NCBI RefSeq assembly: GCF_001261915.1
Contig: NZ_CVRT01000141.1
Span: 1-37,759 of the forward strand
Length of the DNA: 37,759 nt
Reading direction: 5' to 3'
Origin: Halorubrum sp. SD626R
GTDB taxonomy: Archaea > Halobacteriota > Halobacteria > Halobacteriales > Haloferacaceae
The notes beneath the pieces were generated by a model, which ran no database searches, was not told the DNA's origin, and was given only the letters and a program-made list of their open reading frames with translations. The position numbers and the translations under genes were made by a program. Shown here in pieces: positions 7,913 through 16,566 of this stretch (the first letter of the stretch is position 1; each line of letters opens with the position of its first letter).

Positions 7913-8941
7913 CTACTCGTCGAGCCGCTCCGCGACGCCGACGAGCGTCGAGCCCGCCGTGACCGTCGCCTCGCGGGCGACCGAGTAGACGATCCCGTCG
8001 CGGTCGGCCTCGACGGTCTGGAGCGGCTCGAACGTCGTCGGGTCGTGGACGACGCCGAGCCGCTCGCCCGCGACCACGTCGTCGCCGACCGCGAGGTCTC
8101 GCTCCGGCGTGAACAGCCCCGACTCGGCGGCGTCCACGCGCCCGAGGTGGTTCCGCGCGACGGTGCCGTCCCACGGCTCGGGCTCGCCGGGGATCAGCCC
8201 TTCGTTGCGGAGGACGCCGAGGGTCCCCTTCAGCCCGGCCTCGACCGCCTCGGGGACCACCTCGCGGCTGTGCGCGAGCTCCGGCGTGATCGCGGGGATC
8301 CCCTCCCGGGTGGCGGCGACGCGGAACTTCCCGGCGAAGCCGCGCTCGCTCCACTCGGCGTCCGCCTCGTCGCCCGCAGCCTCCGCGAGCAGGAGGTCGG
8401 TCCCGAACGCCTCCGCGAGCGACCGACACGCCCCGTCGCCGCGCATGTAGACGGTGTGCGTGAGCATGGCCGGCGACCCGGTGTGGAGGTCGACGATCGC
8501 GTCCGCCGCGCTCGCGAAGCGCCAGAGCCGGGCGGCCATTCGCTCGTGGAGCGTCCCCTCGTCGTCCCCGGGCCAGCAGCGGTTCATGTTCGAGCGGGTC
8601 GCGTCGAGCGACTCCGGGGTCGTGTAGGAGACGCGGTCGAACGTGAGCGGGTCGACGACGGGGACCGTCACGAGGGTGCCGTCGAGGGCGCTCGCGTCCA
8701 CCTGTGTCGGGTCCGCGTCCGTCAGCCGTTCGTGGAGTCGCCGGAGGACCGCGGTCCCGTTCACCTCCCGCCCGTGCTGGGCGGCCTGCGCGTAGACCAC
8801 GGGCCCGCCGTCGTCCGGGAGGTCGAGTTCGGGACCGTCCGGCCCCCGGACGAGGCGGCCCTCGCCGTACGCGTGGACTGTCGTCCGGATCGGGACGCCC
8901 GAGGGCAGCCGCGCGAGGACGAGTTCGCTGGCGTCGTGCAT
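7913..8941 (-). CDS. Succinylglutamate desuccinylase/aspartoacylase family zinc hydrolase
   Basis: 342 residues of the M14-like AstE/AspA family, zinc enzymes that remove an acyl or aminoacyl group from small molecules. The zinc ligands are visible: AQHGREVNG gives His56 and Glu59, and VDLHTG gives His153. Arg/Asn substrate contacts (RSNMNRCWPG) and the catalytic Glu region (AITPELAHS) follow. The C-terminal ~90 residues form the beta-rich domain seen in this family (DDVVAGERLGVVHDPTT). The exact substrate cannot be told from the sequence. A clear TATA element (8964-8973, minus) lies 26 nt before the ATG. It is divergent from the metallohydrolase at 9040. Confidence 0.85.
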   Translation of the reverse strand: MHDASELVLARLPSGVPIRTTVHAYGEGRLVRGPDGPELDLPDDGGPVVYAQAAQHGREVNGTAVLRRLHERLTDADPTQVDASALDGTLVTVPVVDPLTFDRVSYTTPESLDATRSNMNRCWPGDDEGTLHERMAARLWRFASAADAIVDLHTGSPAMLTHTVYMRGDGACRSLAEAFGTDLLLAEAAGDEADAEWSERGFAGKFRVAATREGIPAITPELAHSREVVPEAVEAGLKGTLGVLRNEGLIPGEPEPWDGTVARNHLGRVDAAESGLFTPERDLAVGDDVVAGERLGVVHDPTTFEPLQTVEADRDGIVYSVAREATVTAGSTLVGVAERLDE

Positions 8942-8963
8942 ACCGGATGGTCGGCCCTGACGC

Positions 8964-8973
8964 GGTTATAAAT
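8964..8973 (-). promoter_or_regulatory. TATA element for the 7913-8941 hydrolase
   Basis: On the minus strand this reads ATTTATAACC, centred about 27 nt before the ATG at 8941. It is one of the best TATA matches in the window. Confidence 0.6.
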
Positions 8974-9039
8974 CGGGGCGACGTTCCGGCCCGCTCGACC
9001 GCGGACGCTAAGTCGGTGGGTCGACGAGACGGATCCGAG

Positions 9040-9867
9040 ATGCGGGTCACGCTCCTCGGCACCGGCGACACGACCGGGACGCCGACGGTCGGCTGCGACT
9101 GCGACACCTGCGCCGCGGCGCGCGAGCGCGGGGTGTCGCGCTCGCGGTTCTCCGTCCACGTCGCCAACGAGCGCACCGGTGAGTCCCTGCTCGTCGACTT
9201 CAGCCCCGACTTCCGGAGCCAGTTCCTCGACCGCGACGTGTCGCTGCCGGACGCCGGGCTCGTGACGCACATCCACTTCGACCACCTCGACGGGCTCGGC
9301 AACGTCTATCGGCTGGTCGACGGGCTCCCGGTCCACGCGCCGAACGAGACCGACCCCGCCACCGACGAGAGTGTCGCCGAGACGATCCGCGACAAGTACG
9401 ACTACCTGGAGGACCGGATCGGGGTGCACGCCCGCGAGCCGTTCGAGCCCTTCGAGACGTGCGGGTTCGAGGTCCGGTTCGTCCCCGTCGACCACCCGCC
9501 CCTCCTCTGTTACGGCGTCGTCGTCGAGGACCCGGAGACGGGCGGGACGCTCGCGCTGACGGGCGATACGAGCTACGACGTGCCCGAGCGCTCCCGCGCG
9601 GCGCTCGCCGACGCCGACCTCCTGCTGGCCGACGCCATCGTCCCCGCCTCCCTCTGCCATCACCACCCGATGGGCGGGCGCCACGAGGGGCCCGACGGCG
9701 TCCCCCGCACGTTCGGCTCGAAGCACATGACCCGAGAGGGCGCGCTCGCGCTCGCCGACGAGCTGGACGCCGACCGCACGCGACTCGTCCACGTCGCGCA
9801 CTACTACCCGCCCGACGAGGCGTTCGCGGAGCCGCTCGCGGTCGACGGCGAAGTGTACGAGCTGTGA
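9040..9867 (+). CDS. PhnP-like metallo-beta-lactamase fold hydrolase
   Basis: 275 residues. The HxHxDH zinc motif is THIHFDHLDG (His77, His79, Asp81, His82), with further ligands in PVDHPP, LTGDTSYD and VHVAHYY. The N-terminal GCDCDTC (Cys19, 21, 24) matches the extra structural zinc site of PhnP, a cyclic-ribose phosphodiesterase, so a phosphodiesterase of that type is the best guess. No phosphonate genes are nearby, so the natural substrate is open. The frame is open far upstream, but the ATG at 9040 gives the family-typical MRVTLLGTGDTTGTP start and has a weak TATA-like GCTAAGTC about 29 nt before it. Confidence 0.85.
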   Translation: MRVTLLGTGDTTGTPTVGCDCDTCAAARERGVSRSRFSVHVANERTGESLLVDFSPDFRSQFLDRDVSLPDAGLVTHIHFDHLDGLGNVYRLVDGLPVHAPNETDPATDESVAETIRDKYDYLEDRIGVHAREPFEPFETCGFEVRFVPVDHPPLLCYGVVVEDPETGGTLALTGDTSYDVPERSRAALADADLLLADAIVPASLCHHHPMGGRHEGPDGVPRTFGSKHMTREGALALADELDADRTRLVHVAHYYPPDEAFAEPLAVDGEVYEL

Positions 9868-9934
9868 GCGGTCGAGCGCCGTCGCCCGGGCCGGGCTGTA
9901 CCCTTTTGTCTCGCTAGCACGTACCCCGGTCGAG

Positions 9935-11065
9935 ATGGGAACCGGGTCCGGAACCGCCGAGAGACTCCGCGACGCGCTCGACCGGCTGGAGCCCCCGCCG
10001 CGGGCGGTCGATTGGTCGCTGTTCGCGTTCGTCGCCGCGGAGGTCGGCACCGGGCTCGTCTCGTTTACCGTGGGCGTCCCCGGGGGGTGGCCGATCTTCT
10101 GGCTCCACCGCGCGCTCGGCATCGGAATCGTCGTCCTGCTCGCGTGGAAGCTCGCGCGCGTCCGGCGCCGGCTCACCGACCCGAACCTGTGGCGGCGGTC
10201 GACCGCCCTGTCGGTCCTGACGCTCGTCGCCGCCGTCGGGGCGATCGGGACCGGGGTCGTCTGGGTGTTCGGACTCGACGTGCGGCTCTCCTACTGGACC
10301 CTCCTCTCGGTCCACGTCGGGTTCGGACTGGTCCTGCTCCCGCTCGTGGCCGCGCACGCGACGACCCGGTTTCGGCTCCCGCGCCGGGTCGACTTCGAGC
10401 GCCGCCGGACCGCGGTGCGCTACACCGTTCTGCTGGGCGCGGGCGCCGCGACCTACCGGCTCCAGCAGGGCGTCAACGACCTGCTCGACACGGCCGGCGC
10501 CGACCGGCGATTCACCGGGTCACAGCCCCGCGAGGGCGAGGGGAACGCCGCCTTCCCGATCACCTCGTGGGTCGCCGACGACCCGGACCCGATCGACCGC
10601 GACGCGTACCGGCTGACTGTCGACGGCCTCGTGAGCGACCCGGTCGAACTCGACGCCGACGAGGTGGCGGCGGGCCACGAGACAGAGGCGCTGCTCGACT
10701 GTACGAGCGGCTGGTACACGGTCCAGGAGTGGGGCGGGACCCGCGTCGGCGACCTGCTGGAGGCGGCCGGGGGGCCGAAAGTGGCCGGCGGCGACGAGGG
10801 ATCGACCGACCGCGAGCCGGCCTACGTCCGGTTCACTTCGGTCACGGGGTACCGCTGGAGCCTCCCGATAGCGGAGGCCGAGGACGCCCTGCTCGCGACG
10901 CACGTCGGCGGCGAGCGACTGACCCACGGCCACGGCGCCCCCGCGCGGCTGGTCGCACCCGACCGGCGCGGGTTCCAGTGGGTGAAGTGGGTGACGCGCG
11001 TGGAGGTGCGGGCGGAGTACGACCTCGGGCAGTGGGTGGTGACGCTGGTGAGCGGGTTCGAGTGA
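9935..11065 (+). CDS. Membrane-anchored molybdopterin-dependent oxidoreductase (sulfite oxidase fold), cytochrome b-like N-terminus
   Basis: 376 residues. Residues 25-178 contain about five hydrophobic segments with histidines placed as possible haem ligands (His58 in WLHRALG, His127 in SVHVGFG, His141 in AAHATTRF). Residues 200-376 form a sulfite-oxidase-type molybdopterin domain. The Mo-ligand cysteine is Cys256 in LLDCTSGWYTVQEWGG, and a cofactor-binding region at GHGAPARLVAPDRRGFQWVKW follows. The layout suggests a YedYZ-like enzyme in one chain: the catalytic part and the membrane electron carrier are fused. A signal peptide is not obvious. The substrate is unknown (sulfite, sulfoxides or oxidised methionine are possible). 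A second such enzyme lies at 21448-23016. Confidence 0.85.
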   Translation: MGTGSGTAERLRDALDRLEPPPRAVDWSLFAFVAAEVGTGLVSFTVGVPGGWPIFWLHRALGIGIVVLLAWKLARVRRRLTDPNLWRRSTALSVLTLVAAVGAIGTGVVWVFGLDVRLSYWTLLSVHVGFGLVLLPLVAAHATTRFRLPRRVDFERRRTAVRYTVLLGAGAATYRLQQGVNDLLDTAGADRRFTGSQPREGEGNAAFPITSWVADDPDPIDRDAYRLTVDGLVSDPVELDADEVAAGHETEALLDCTSGWYTVQEWGGTRVGDLLEAAGGPKVAGGDEGSTDREPAYVRFTSVTGYRWSLPIAEAEDALLATHVGGERLTHGHGAPARLVAPDRRGFQWVKWVTRVEVRAEYDLGQWVVTLVSGFE

Positions 11066-11099
11066 GCGGCGGTCGCGTTCACGGCCCCGGAGCGCCCGG

Positions 11100-13568
11100 C
11101 TATTCGTACTCGCTCCCGACGACCTCGCGGATGCGCTCGGCGGTCACCGGGCCGACGCCGTCGACTTCCAGTAAGTCGTCCTCGGGCGCGGTCATCACGG
11201 CCTCGACGGTGCCGAAGTGCTCCAGCAGGGTCCGGGCCGTGACCGGGCCGATATCGGCGATGGAGGAGACGACGTACTCCTGCTGTTCCGCGCGGGTCTT
11301 CGTCGTCTTCTCGCCGTGGACGCTCACCTCGCGGTCGCGCGTCTCCTGCTCGCGCTTGGCGATCGTCGCGAGCAGTTCGGTGGTGTCGTCTTCGCCCTCG
11401 GTGCGGAGCACGCTCACGTCGAAGTCGACCGCGAGCGACGCGAGCGCGCCGCGGATCGCGTTGGGGTCGATGTCGCGCTGGCCGTAGAGGTTCGTGCCCT
11501 CGACGACCATCACCGGGCGGGCGTACGCCCGCGAGAGCTCGCCGACCTGCTCGAACATCGAGCGGTCGGAGTCGAGCATCGAGTCGACGAAGTCGGCCGC
11601 CGACTTGCGCTCGACGGCGACCCGGTCGGAGAGCACGTAGTCGCCGACCGCGAGCGTCTCCAGTCGGGTGACCAGCCCGTCGCGCGTCGAGAGGTCCTTC
11701 GCGATGGAGGAGTCGAGCTCGCGCTGGTCGACGACGACCTCGACGCCCTCGTCGACGCCGGCGGTGGCGACGACGCCGTCGTCATCGCTGTCGCCGTCGG
11801 TCGCCTCGGAGTCGTCACTTGCATCGGTCTCCCCGTCGGCATCTCCGCCCCGCGCCTCCTCGGCGAAGTCGGTGAGTCCGGGGTCGTCGCTGTCGGCGTC
11901 GCCGCCGCTATCGGTGTCGCCGCCGCTATCGGCGGCCTCGGATTCCGTTTTGGTGCCGTCGCCCTCGGTCGCGGAATTCCCGCTAAACGCGTCGAGGCCA
12001 GCCTGCCCGTCGTCGCCGACGGTCTCCTCGATGTCGTCGGTGGCCTCCTTCAGCTCGGCCAGCTGGCTGGCCATCTCCTTCTCGCGACGCCGCGAGATCC
12101 AGAAGAACGCCTCGTCGCGGGTGTCCTCGGCCATCAGGACGACGACCTTCCCCTCGGCCTGCCGGCCGGTCCGGCCCTTGCGCTGGATCGAGCGGATCGC
12201 GGTCGGGACCGGCTCGTAGAAGCAGACGAGGTCGACCTCGGGCACGTCGAGGCCCTCCTCGGCGACGCTCGTGGAGACGAGCACCTCGAACTCGCCGGCC
12301 TTGAACTCGTCGAGCGTCTCCTGCTGCTGCGTCTGGCTCATCCCGTCGGAGCCCTCCTTGTCGCCCTGCCCGACGAATTTCCGCACGTCGAAGCTCGCGG
12401 AGAGGAACTCCACGAGCGCCTCCGCGGTGTCGCGGGACTCGGTGAATAAGATTGCGCGCTCGCCCTCGTTGATGCCGAGGGTCTCGGCCAAGAGGATCCG
12501 GGCCTTCGAGAACTTCGGGTGGAGCCCGTCGAACGACTCCGCCTTCCGCATCGCTTCCCGAACCTTGGGGTCCGCGACCATGCGCTGGCTCGCCTTCGAC
12601 GCGCCCGACGAGCGGGCGGCCTCGCGCTGGCGCTCGAAGTAGCGCCGGACGGACTCGACCGACTGGGTCTCGACCAGCTCGGTCGCGCGCCGGAGCTTCA
12701 TCACCTCGGCGTGGGTGCTCATCCCCTTGTACCCCTCCGACTGGTCGTTGTCCATCATCTGTTTGAGCCGCCCCCGCATCTTGTTGAGGTCCTTCTGCGA
12801 GAGGTCGGGGTTCGTCGTGTTCGTCACCCCCAGCTGCTTCAGCTTCTCCAGTCGGTCGGTGATAACCTCGTTGAGCGCGTCGCGGATGTCTAAGACCTCG
12901 TCCGGGAGCGTCACCTGCTCCCACTGCACGTCGGTGTCGTGGGTGTACTCGTCGACGTCGGCGTCTTCCTCGGTCATCACCTCGACGTTCGTCAGCCCGA
13001 GGTTCTCACAGACCGTCTCGATCTCCTCGGTGTCGCCGCCGGGCGAGGCCGACATCCCGGTGACGAGCGGGTCGGCCGCGTCGGCGTGGTACCGCTCCGC
13101 GATGTAGACGTACGCGTAGTCGCCGGTCGCGCGGTGGCACTCGTCGAAGGTGCAGTGGGTCACGTCGCGCAGCGAGATCCGGTTGCCGACGAGGTCGTTC
13201 TCGACGACCTGCGGGGTCGCGATCACGATCCGGGCGTCGTCCCAGAGCGCGGCGCGGTCGTCCGGCTTCACGTCGCCGGTGAACACGACGATCTCGTCGT
13301 CCGGGATATCCAACGCCTCGCGGTAGAAGTCGGCGTGCTGCTGGACGAGGGGTTTGGTGGGAGCCAGGAAGAGGGCCTTCCCGCCGACCTCGTTGAGGCG
13401 CTCGGCGGTGACGAGCAGGCTGACCGTCGTCTTGCCGAGGCCGGTCGGGAGGCAGACGAGGGTGTGATCGCGGGCGGCGGACTCCGCGAGCTGGAGCTGG
13501 TAGCGGCGCTCCTGGAGGAAGTCGTCGACGAGCAGGGGTCTGTCGATACCGGCGGCCTCGGTCGCCAT
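11100..13568 (-). CDS. hef: Hef helicase/nuclease
   Basis: 822 residues of the archaeal XPF/FANCM-like Hef protein, which unwinds and cuts stalled replication forks. The N-terminal SF2 helicase shows Walker A PTGLGKTT (41-48), DECH (142-145), GMSASPGG and the motif VI region QRKGRTGRQ. An acidic, repetitive linker follows (GGDTDSGGDADS). The ERCC4 nuclease domain contains VVVDQRELDSS and VAVERKSAADF, and two helix-hairpin-helix motifs close the protein (IGPVTARTLLEHFG, VDGVGPVTAERIREVV). Length and order are normal for haloarchaea. A TATA-like CTTTAGACC lies about 27 nt upstream. In Haloferax, Hef matters for replication restart when the resolvase Hjc is missing. Confidence 0.96.
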   Translation of the reverse strand: MATEAAGIDRPLLVDDFLQERRYQLQLAESAARDHTLVCLPTGLGKTTVSLLVTAERLNEVGGKALFLAPTKPLVQQHADFYREALDIPDDEIVVFTGDVKPDDRAALWDDARIVIATPQVVENDLVGNRISLRDVTHCTFDECHRATGDYAYVYIAERYHADAADPLVTGMSASPGGDTEEIETVCENLGLTNVEVMTEEDADVDEYTHDTDVQWEQVTLPDEVLDIRDALNEVITDRLEKLKQLGVTNTTNPDLSQKDLNKMRGRLKQMMDNDQSEGYKGMSTHAEVMKLRRATELVETQSVESVRRYFERQREAARSSGASKASQRMVADPKVREAMRKAESFDGLHPKFSKARILLAETLGINEGERAILFTESRDTAEALVEFLSASFDVRKFVGQGDKEGSDGMSQTQQQETLDEFKAGEFEVLVSTSVAEEGLDVPEVDLVCFYEPVPTAIRSIQRKGRTGRQAEGKVVVLMAEDTRDEAFFWISRRREKEMASQLAELKEATDDIEETVGDDGQAGLDAFSGNSATEGDGTKTESEAADSGGDTDSGGDADSDDPGLTDFAEEARGGDADGETDASDDSEATDGDSDDDGVVATAGVDEGVEVVVDQRELDSSIAKDLSTRDGLVTRLETLAVGDYVLSDRVAVERKSAADFVDSMLDSDRSMFEQVGELSRAYARPVMVVEGTNLYGQRDIDPNAIRGALASLAVDFDVSVLRTEGEDDTTELLATIAKREQETRDREVSVHGEKTTKTRAEQQEYVVSSIADIGPVTARTLLEHFGTVEAVMTAPEDDLLEVDGVGPVTAERIREVVGSEYE

Positions 13569-13620
13569 CGGCGGGGCTTCGCCGCCGTCGGTCTAAAGCC
13601 TTCGCGAAGCGGGGTGAAAG

Positions 13621-13725
13621 TTATCGGTCGGGGGAGCGCTCCTCGCGGTGCTCCTCGGGCACGTCCTCGTCGACCAGCTCCGCCCACTCCGCGAGCCGGT
13701 CTCCGGATGGTGTCTGTGCGCTCAT
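13621..13725 (-). CDS. Very small acidic protein, 34 residues
   Basis: An ORF of 34 codons starts MSAQTPSGDRLAEWAELVDE and ends EERSPDR. It has a plausible amphipathic helix (LAEWAELVDEDV) and the acidic composition of native proteins here. On the minus strand a TTAAGA word lies about 27 nt before the ATG, as in the leaderless genes of this window. It is located between hef and the DUF5807-like gene in an otherwise empty gap. The function is unknown. Confidence is moderate because short ORFs arise by chance in GC-rich DNA, but promoter, composition and clean spacing agree. Confidence 0.5.
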   Translation of the reverse strand: MSAQTPSGDRLAEWAELVDEDVPEEHREERSPDR

Positions 13726-13879
13726 CAGGAGACGGATCTCCGTGGTACGTCTTAACAGTTTCTCCGATTCCACACGATCTGTCATCGGTTCGACGCCGGT
13801 CGGGAGTGGCGGACACCGAGATCAGGGCGGTCCGACCGCGACTCGCACGGCTTTTAGGGTTCACGCGCGTCCGGCCGGC

Positions 13880-14326
13880 ATGAGCAAACTCGACGCGTTC
13901 CTCGCCGGCGAGCGGCTCGACGACGTCGTCTTCTACCTGAACGACGCGTACCTCGACGACGACTCCCGGCTCCGGAACGTCGGGACCGAGACGGACGGCG
14001 GCGTGCGGCTGATCCTCGACGGCGAGACGGGGCGCTCCGCGTTCGAGGCCGGCACGGGAATGGGCGCGATGGAGTTCGCGAAGACGGCGATGGGCGCCGA
14101 GGGGACGATCGCCCGGTCGCTCGACGGCGGGGAGTGCCCGTTCTCGGACGACGCGGGCGAGGATTCCGACGACCACGCCGTCAGCTTCGTCTTCGCGTTC
14201 GCGGAGGCCCAGAACGAGGAGGTCGGCGGGCTCTACGCCGAGGGCGACGTGGTCCACGCGTACGCTCGCTGCGCGTGCGGCGAGAGCTACTCGCACAAGT
14301 GGATCGTCGGCGACCGCGACGACTGA
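13880..14326 (+). CDS. Haloarchaeal conserved protein, probably DUF5807
   Basis: 148-residue acidic soluble protein. The N-terminus MSKLDAFLAGERLDDVVFYL, the segment TGRSAFEAGTGMGAMEFAKTAMG and the C-terminus YARCACGESYSHKW match a haloarchaea-specific family that I recall as DUF5807. Two cysteines in CAC and one in GGECPF may bind a metal. No function is known. The ATG at 13880 is preferred over earlier in-frame starts because a TATA-like GCTTTTAGG lies about 27 nt before it. It stands alone between two minus-strand genes. Confidence 0.75.
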   Translation: MSKLDAFLAGERLDDVVFYLNDAYLDDDSRLRNVGTETDGGVRLILDGETGRSAFEAGTGMGAMEFAKTAMGAEGTIARSLDGGECPFSDDAGEDSDDHAVSFVFAFAEAQNEEVGGLYAEGDVVHAYARCACGESYSHKWIVGDRDD

Positions 14327-14390
14327 ACGGCGATCGGTGACCGCGGTCGCAACGGCGAACGGATCGGCGGCGGCCGCGCTCAGTTCGGCC

Positions 14391-16043
14391 CTACTCCTGT
14401 TCCGGCGCGTCCTCCTCCGGGACCGCTCCCTCGACGAGCGACTGGTCGGCGTACCGCTCGCGGAGGTCCTTCTTCGAGAACTTCCCGGTGGCGGTCTTGG
14501 GCACCTCGTCGATGAACTCCACCGCGTCCGGTACCCACCACTTCGGGTACTCCTCGCGGAGGCCGGCCTCGATCTCCTCGACTAAGGCCTCGCGGTCGAC
14601 GCCGTCGGCCGCGACGACGAACGCGACCGGGCGCTCCTGCCAGCGCTCGTGGGGGACGCCCACGACGGTCGCCTCGCTCACGCCGTCGTACGCCATGATC
14701 GCGTTCTCCAGCTCGACGCTGGAGATCCACTCGCCGCCCGACTTGATCACGTCCTTCGTGCGGTCGACGAGCTGGAGGTAGCCGTCCTCGTCGACGGTGA
14801 CCACGTCGCCGGTCTTCAGCCAGCCGTCGACGAACTCCGCCTCGCTGGCCTCCGGGCGGGCGAAGTACTCCTTCGTGACCCACGGGCCGCGGATCCGGAG
14901 CTCGCCGAAGTCCTCGCCGTTCCACGGCACTTCCTCGCCGTCCTCGTCGATCACCTCGAACTCCAGGCCGGGGACGACGAGCCCCTGCTTCGACCGCTTG
15001 TCGACCTGCGTCTCGTAGTCGGCGTCGCGCAGGTCGCTCGTGAGGTGCGAGACGGTGCCGATCGGCGAGAGCTCCGTCATCCCCCACGCGTGGAGCAGCT
15101 CGACGCCCCGGTCGTCGTACCACTCGATCAGCGCCCGCGGCGCGGCCGCGCCGCCGACGATCACGGTGTCGAGCGTCGAGAGGTCCACCTCGTTCCCCGC
15201 CTCGATGTACTCGCGCAGGCCGAGCCACACCGTCGGGACGCCCGCGGAGACCGTCACGCCCTCCTCCTCGATGAGCGCCGCGAGGTCGGCCGGGTCCGGT
15301 GACGGACCCGGGTAGACGTGCTTCGCTCCCGCCGCGGTCGCGGTGAACGGCATCCCCCACGCGTTGACGTGGAACATGGGGACGACCGGCATGACCACGT
15401 CGGAGTCCTCCATCGGGATCCCCTGCGGCGTCTGGGAGGCCATCGTGTGGCTCCACAGCATCGACTGGGTGTACTCGACGCCCTTCGGTTTGCCCGTGGT
15501 TCCGGAGGTGTAACAGAGGCCGGCGGGCTGGTCGCCGTCGAGTTCGGGCCAGTCGTACTCTGTCGGCTGGTCCGCGATAAACTCCTCGTACGGGACGGCG
15601 TCGAGCTCGTCGATCTCGGTCGAGCCCATGACCACGAAGTCGACGTCGGCGAAGTCCTCGGCGCCCTCGGCCGCGCCGGCGAGCTTCCCCGCGAGCGACG
15701 GGTCGACGAAGACGATCTCGTCGGCGGCGTCGTCGACGATGTACCGGATATGCTCGTCCGGCAGGAGGGGGTTGATCGTGTGGAGCTGCGCGCCGCTGCT
15801 CGGGACGCCGAAGTACGTCTCGAAGTGCCGGGTGTGGTTCCAACAGAACGTCGCGACCCGATCGCCGCGTTCGATCCCGTGCTCGTCTAAGGCGTTCGCC
15901 AGTTGCGCCGTCCGGTCGGCGTACTCGGCGTAGGTGTGTCGCGTCCGTCCCTCGTGCGTCCGCGAGACGATCTCGGTGTCGGAGTACAGTCGTTCGGCGC
16001 GCCACAGGAACGGTCGGAGCGTCTGCGCGTGTCCACCTGGCAT
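14391..16043 (-). CDS. Medium/long-chain fatty-acyl-CoA ligase (AMP-forming)
   Basis: 550 residues of the adenylate-forming ligase family, which activates a carboxylic acid with ATP to acyl-AMP and transfers it to CoA. The P-loop signature YTSGTTGKPKG is at 178-188. GWLKTGD and VDRTKDVIKSGGEWIS mark the hinge, and the catalytic C-terminal lysine is Lys521 in KTATGKFSKKD. The start MPGGHAQTLRPFLWRAERLY matches haloarchaeal homologues. The protein is likely to feed beta-oxidation, whose propionyl-CoA and acetyl-CoA products could reach the carboxylase at the start of the window. The upstream region (16044-16100) contains an imperfect palindrome TCATTGATAGTGATGA (about 16083-16098) that could be an operator. 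Confidence 0.92.
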   Translation of the reverse strand: MPGGHAQTLRPFLWRAERLYSDTEIVSRTHEGRTRHTYAEYADRTAQLANALDEHGIERGDRVATFCWNHTRHFETYFGVPSSGAQLHTINPLLPDEHIRYIVDDAADEIVFVDPSLAGKLAGAAEGAEDFADVDFVVMGSTEIDELDAVPYEEFIADQPTEYDWPELDGDQPAGLCYTSGTTGKPKGVEYTQSMLWSHTMASQTPQGIPMEDSDVVMPVVPMFHVNAWGMPFTATAAGAKHVYPGPSPDPADLAALIEEEGVTVSAGVPTVWLGLREYIEAGNEVDLSTLDTVIVGGAAAPRALIEWYDDRGVELLHAWGMTELSPIGTVSHLTSDLRDADYETQVDKRSKQGLVVPGLEFEVIDEDGEEVPWNGEDFGELRIRGPWVTKEYFARPEASEAEFVDGWLKTGDVVTVDEDGYLQLVDRTKDVIKSGGEWISSVELENAIMAYDGVSEATVVGVPHERWQERPVAFVVAADGVDREALVEEIEAGLREEYPKWWVPDAVEFIDEVPKTATGKFSKKDLRERYADQSLVEGAVPEEDAPEQE

Positions 16044-16119
16044 ACCTCACACACCACGGATTCGAGAACTATGAACATTCGCATCATTGATAGTGATGAT
16101 TCGGCGGCGTGAGAGACGC

Positions 16120-16550
16120 GTCCGGGACTCGGGCGCTCGTATATAAACAGTTGCTGACGGATCGCCGAATACCACTCCCAAAACCCCAGCCGCTCGGTTA
16201 TAATTGATTACCGGTGACTCCGCAGTGAACACCGCCAAAGCCCCAACCACTCGGTTATATGTGACCGACTACGCCGCGGAGAACACCGCCAAAGCTCCAG
16301 TCACGAGAACTCGCGCGGCTGGGTGCGCTCCTCGCTCGTTCGCTCCGCTCACTCACTGTGGTGCTTCCGTCGCCGTGCTTCGTCCTCGCGACTGCCCCTT
16401 TGAGTCCCACCCGGCCGCACCGCAACAGCACAGCCTCACGCCTCCCCAGCCTCGTCGGCCGGCCTCCGCTTCGCTCCGGCCGCCCGACTCCCTCGCACGC
16501 GCTCCTCGCGCCCTGCGGGCGCTCGGAGGCGCGCGCCGGCCACACAATGG
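16120..16550. repeat. Dispersed structured repeat element, copy B, with tandem ~55-bp units
   Basis: This fills most of the 523-nt gap before metX. It starts with direct repeats of about 55 bp: a partial unit ending at 16179, then 16180-16236 and 16237-16290, then a third start at 16291. Each has the order AAARCCCCAGCC, CTCGGTTATA, a purine/pyrimidine stretch and GAACACCGCC. It continues with CTCGCTCGTTCGCTCC words, the shared phrase CACAGCCTCACGCCTCCCCA within 16432-16451, an 11-bp stem (16454-16464 with 16478-16488) and a GCGCCC/GGGCGC hairpin (16508-16522). Order and structure match copy A at 4740-5045. No ORF here looks like protein. Confidence 0.75.
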
Positions 16551-16566
16551 TGTTTAAATCAGTCCG

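Noticed and set aside
16120..16291. Tandem units as a CRISPR array
   Set aside because: Units are imperfect, adjoin without spacers, number only two to three, and no cas genes are near.
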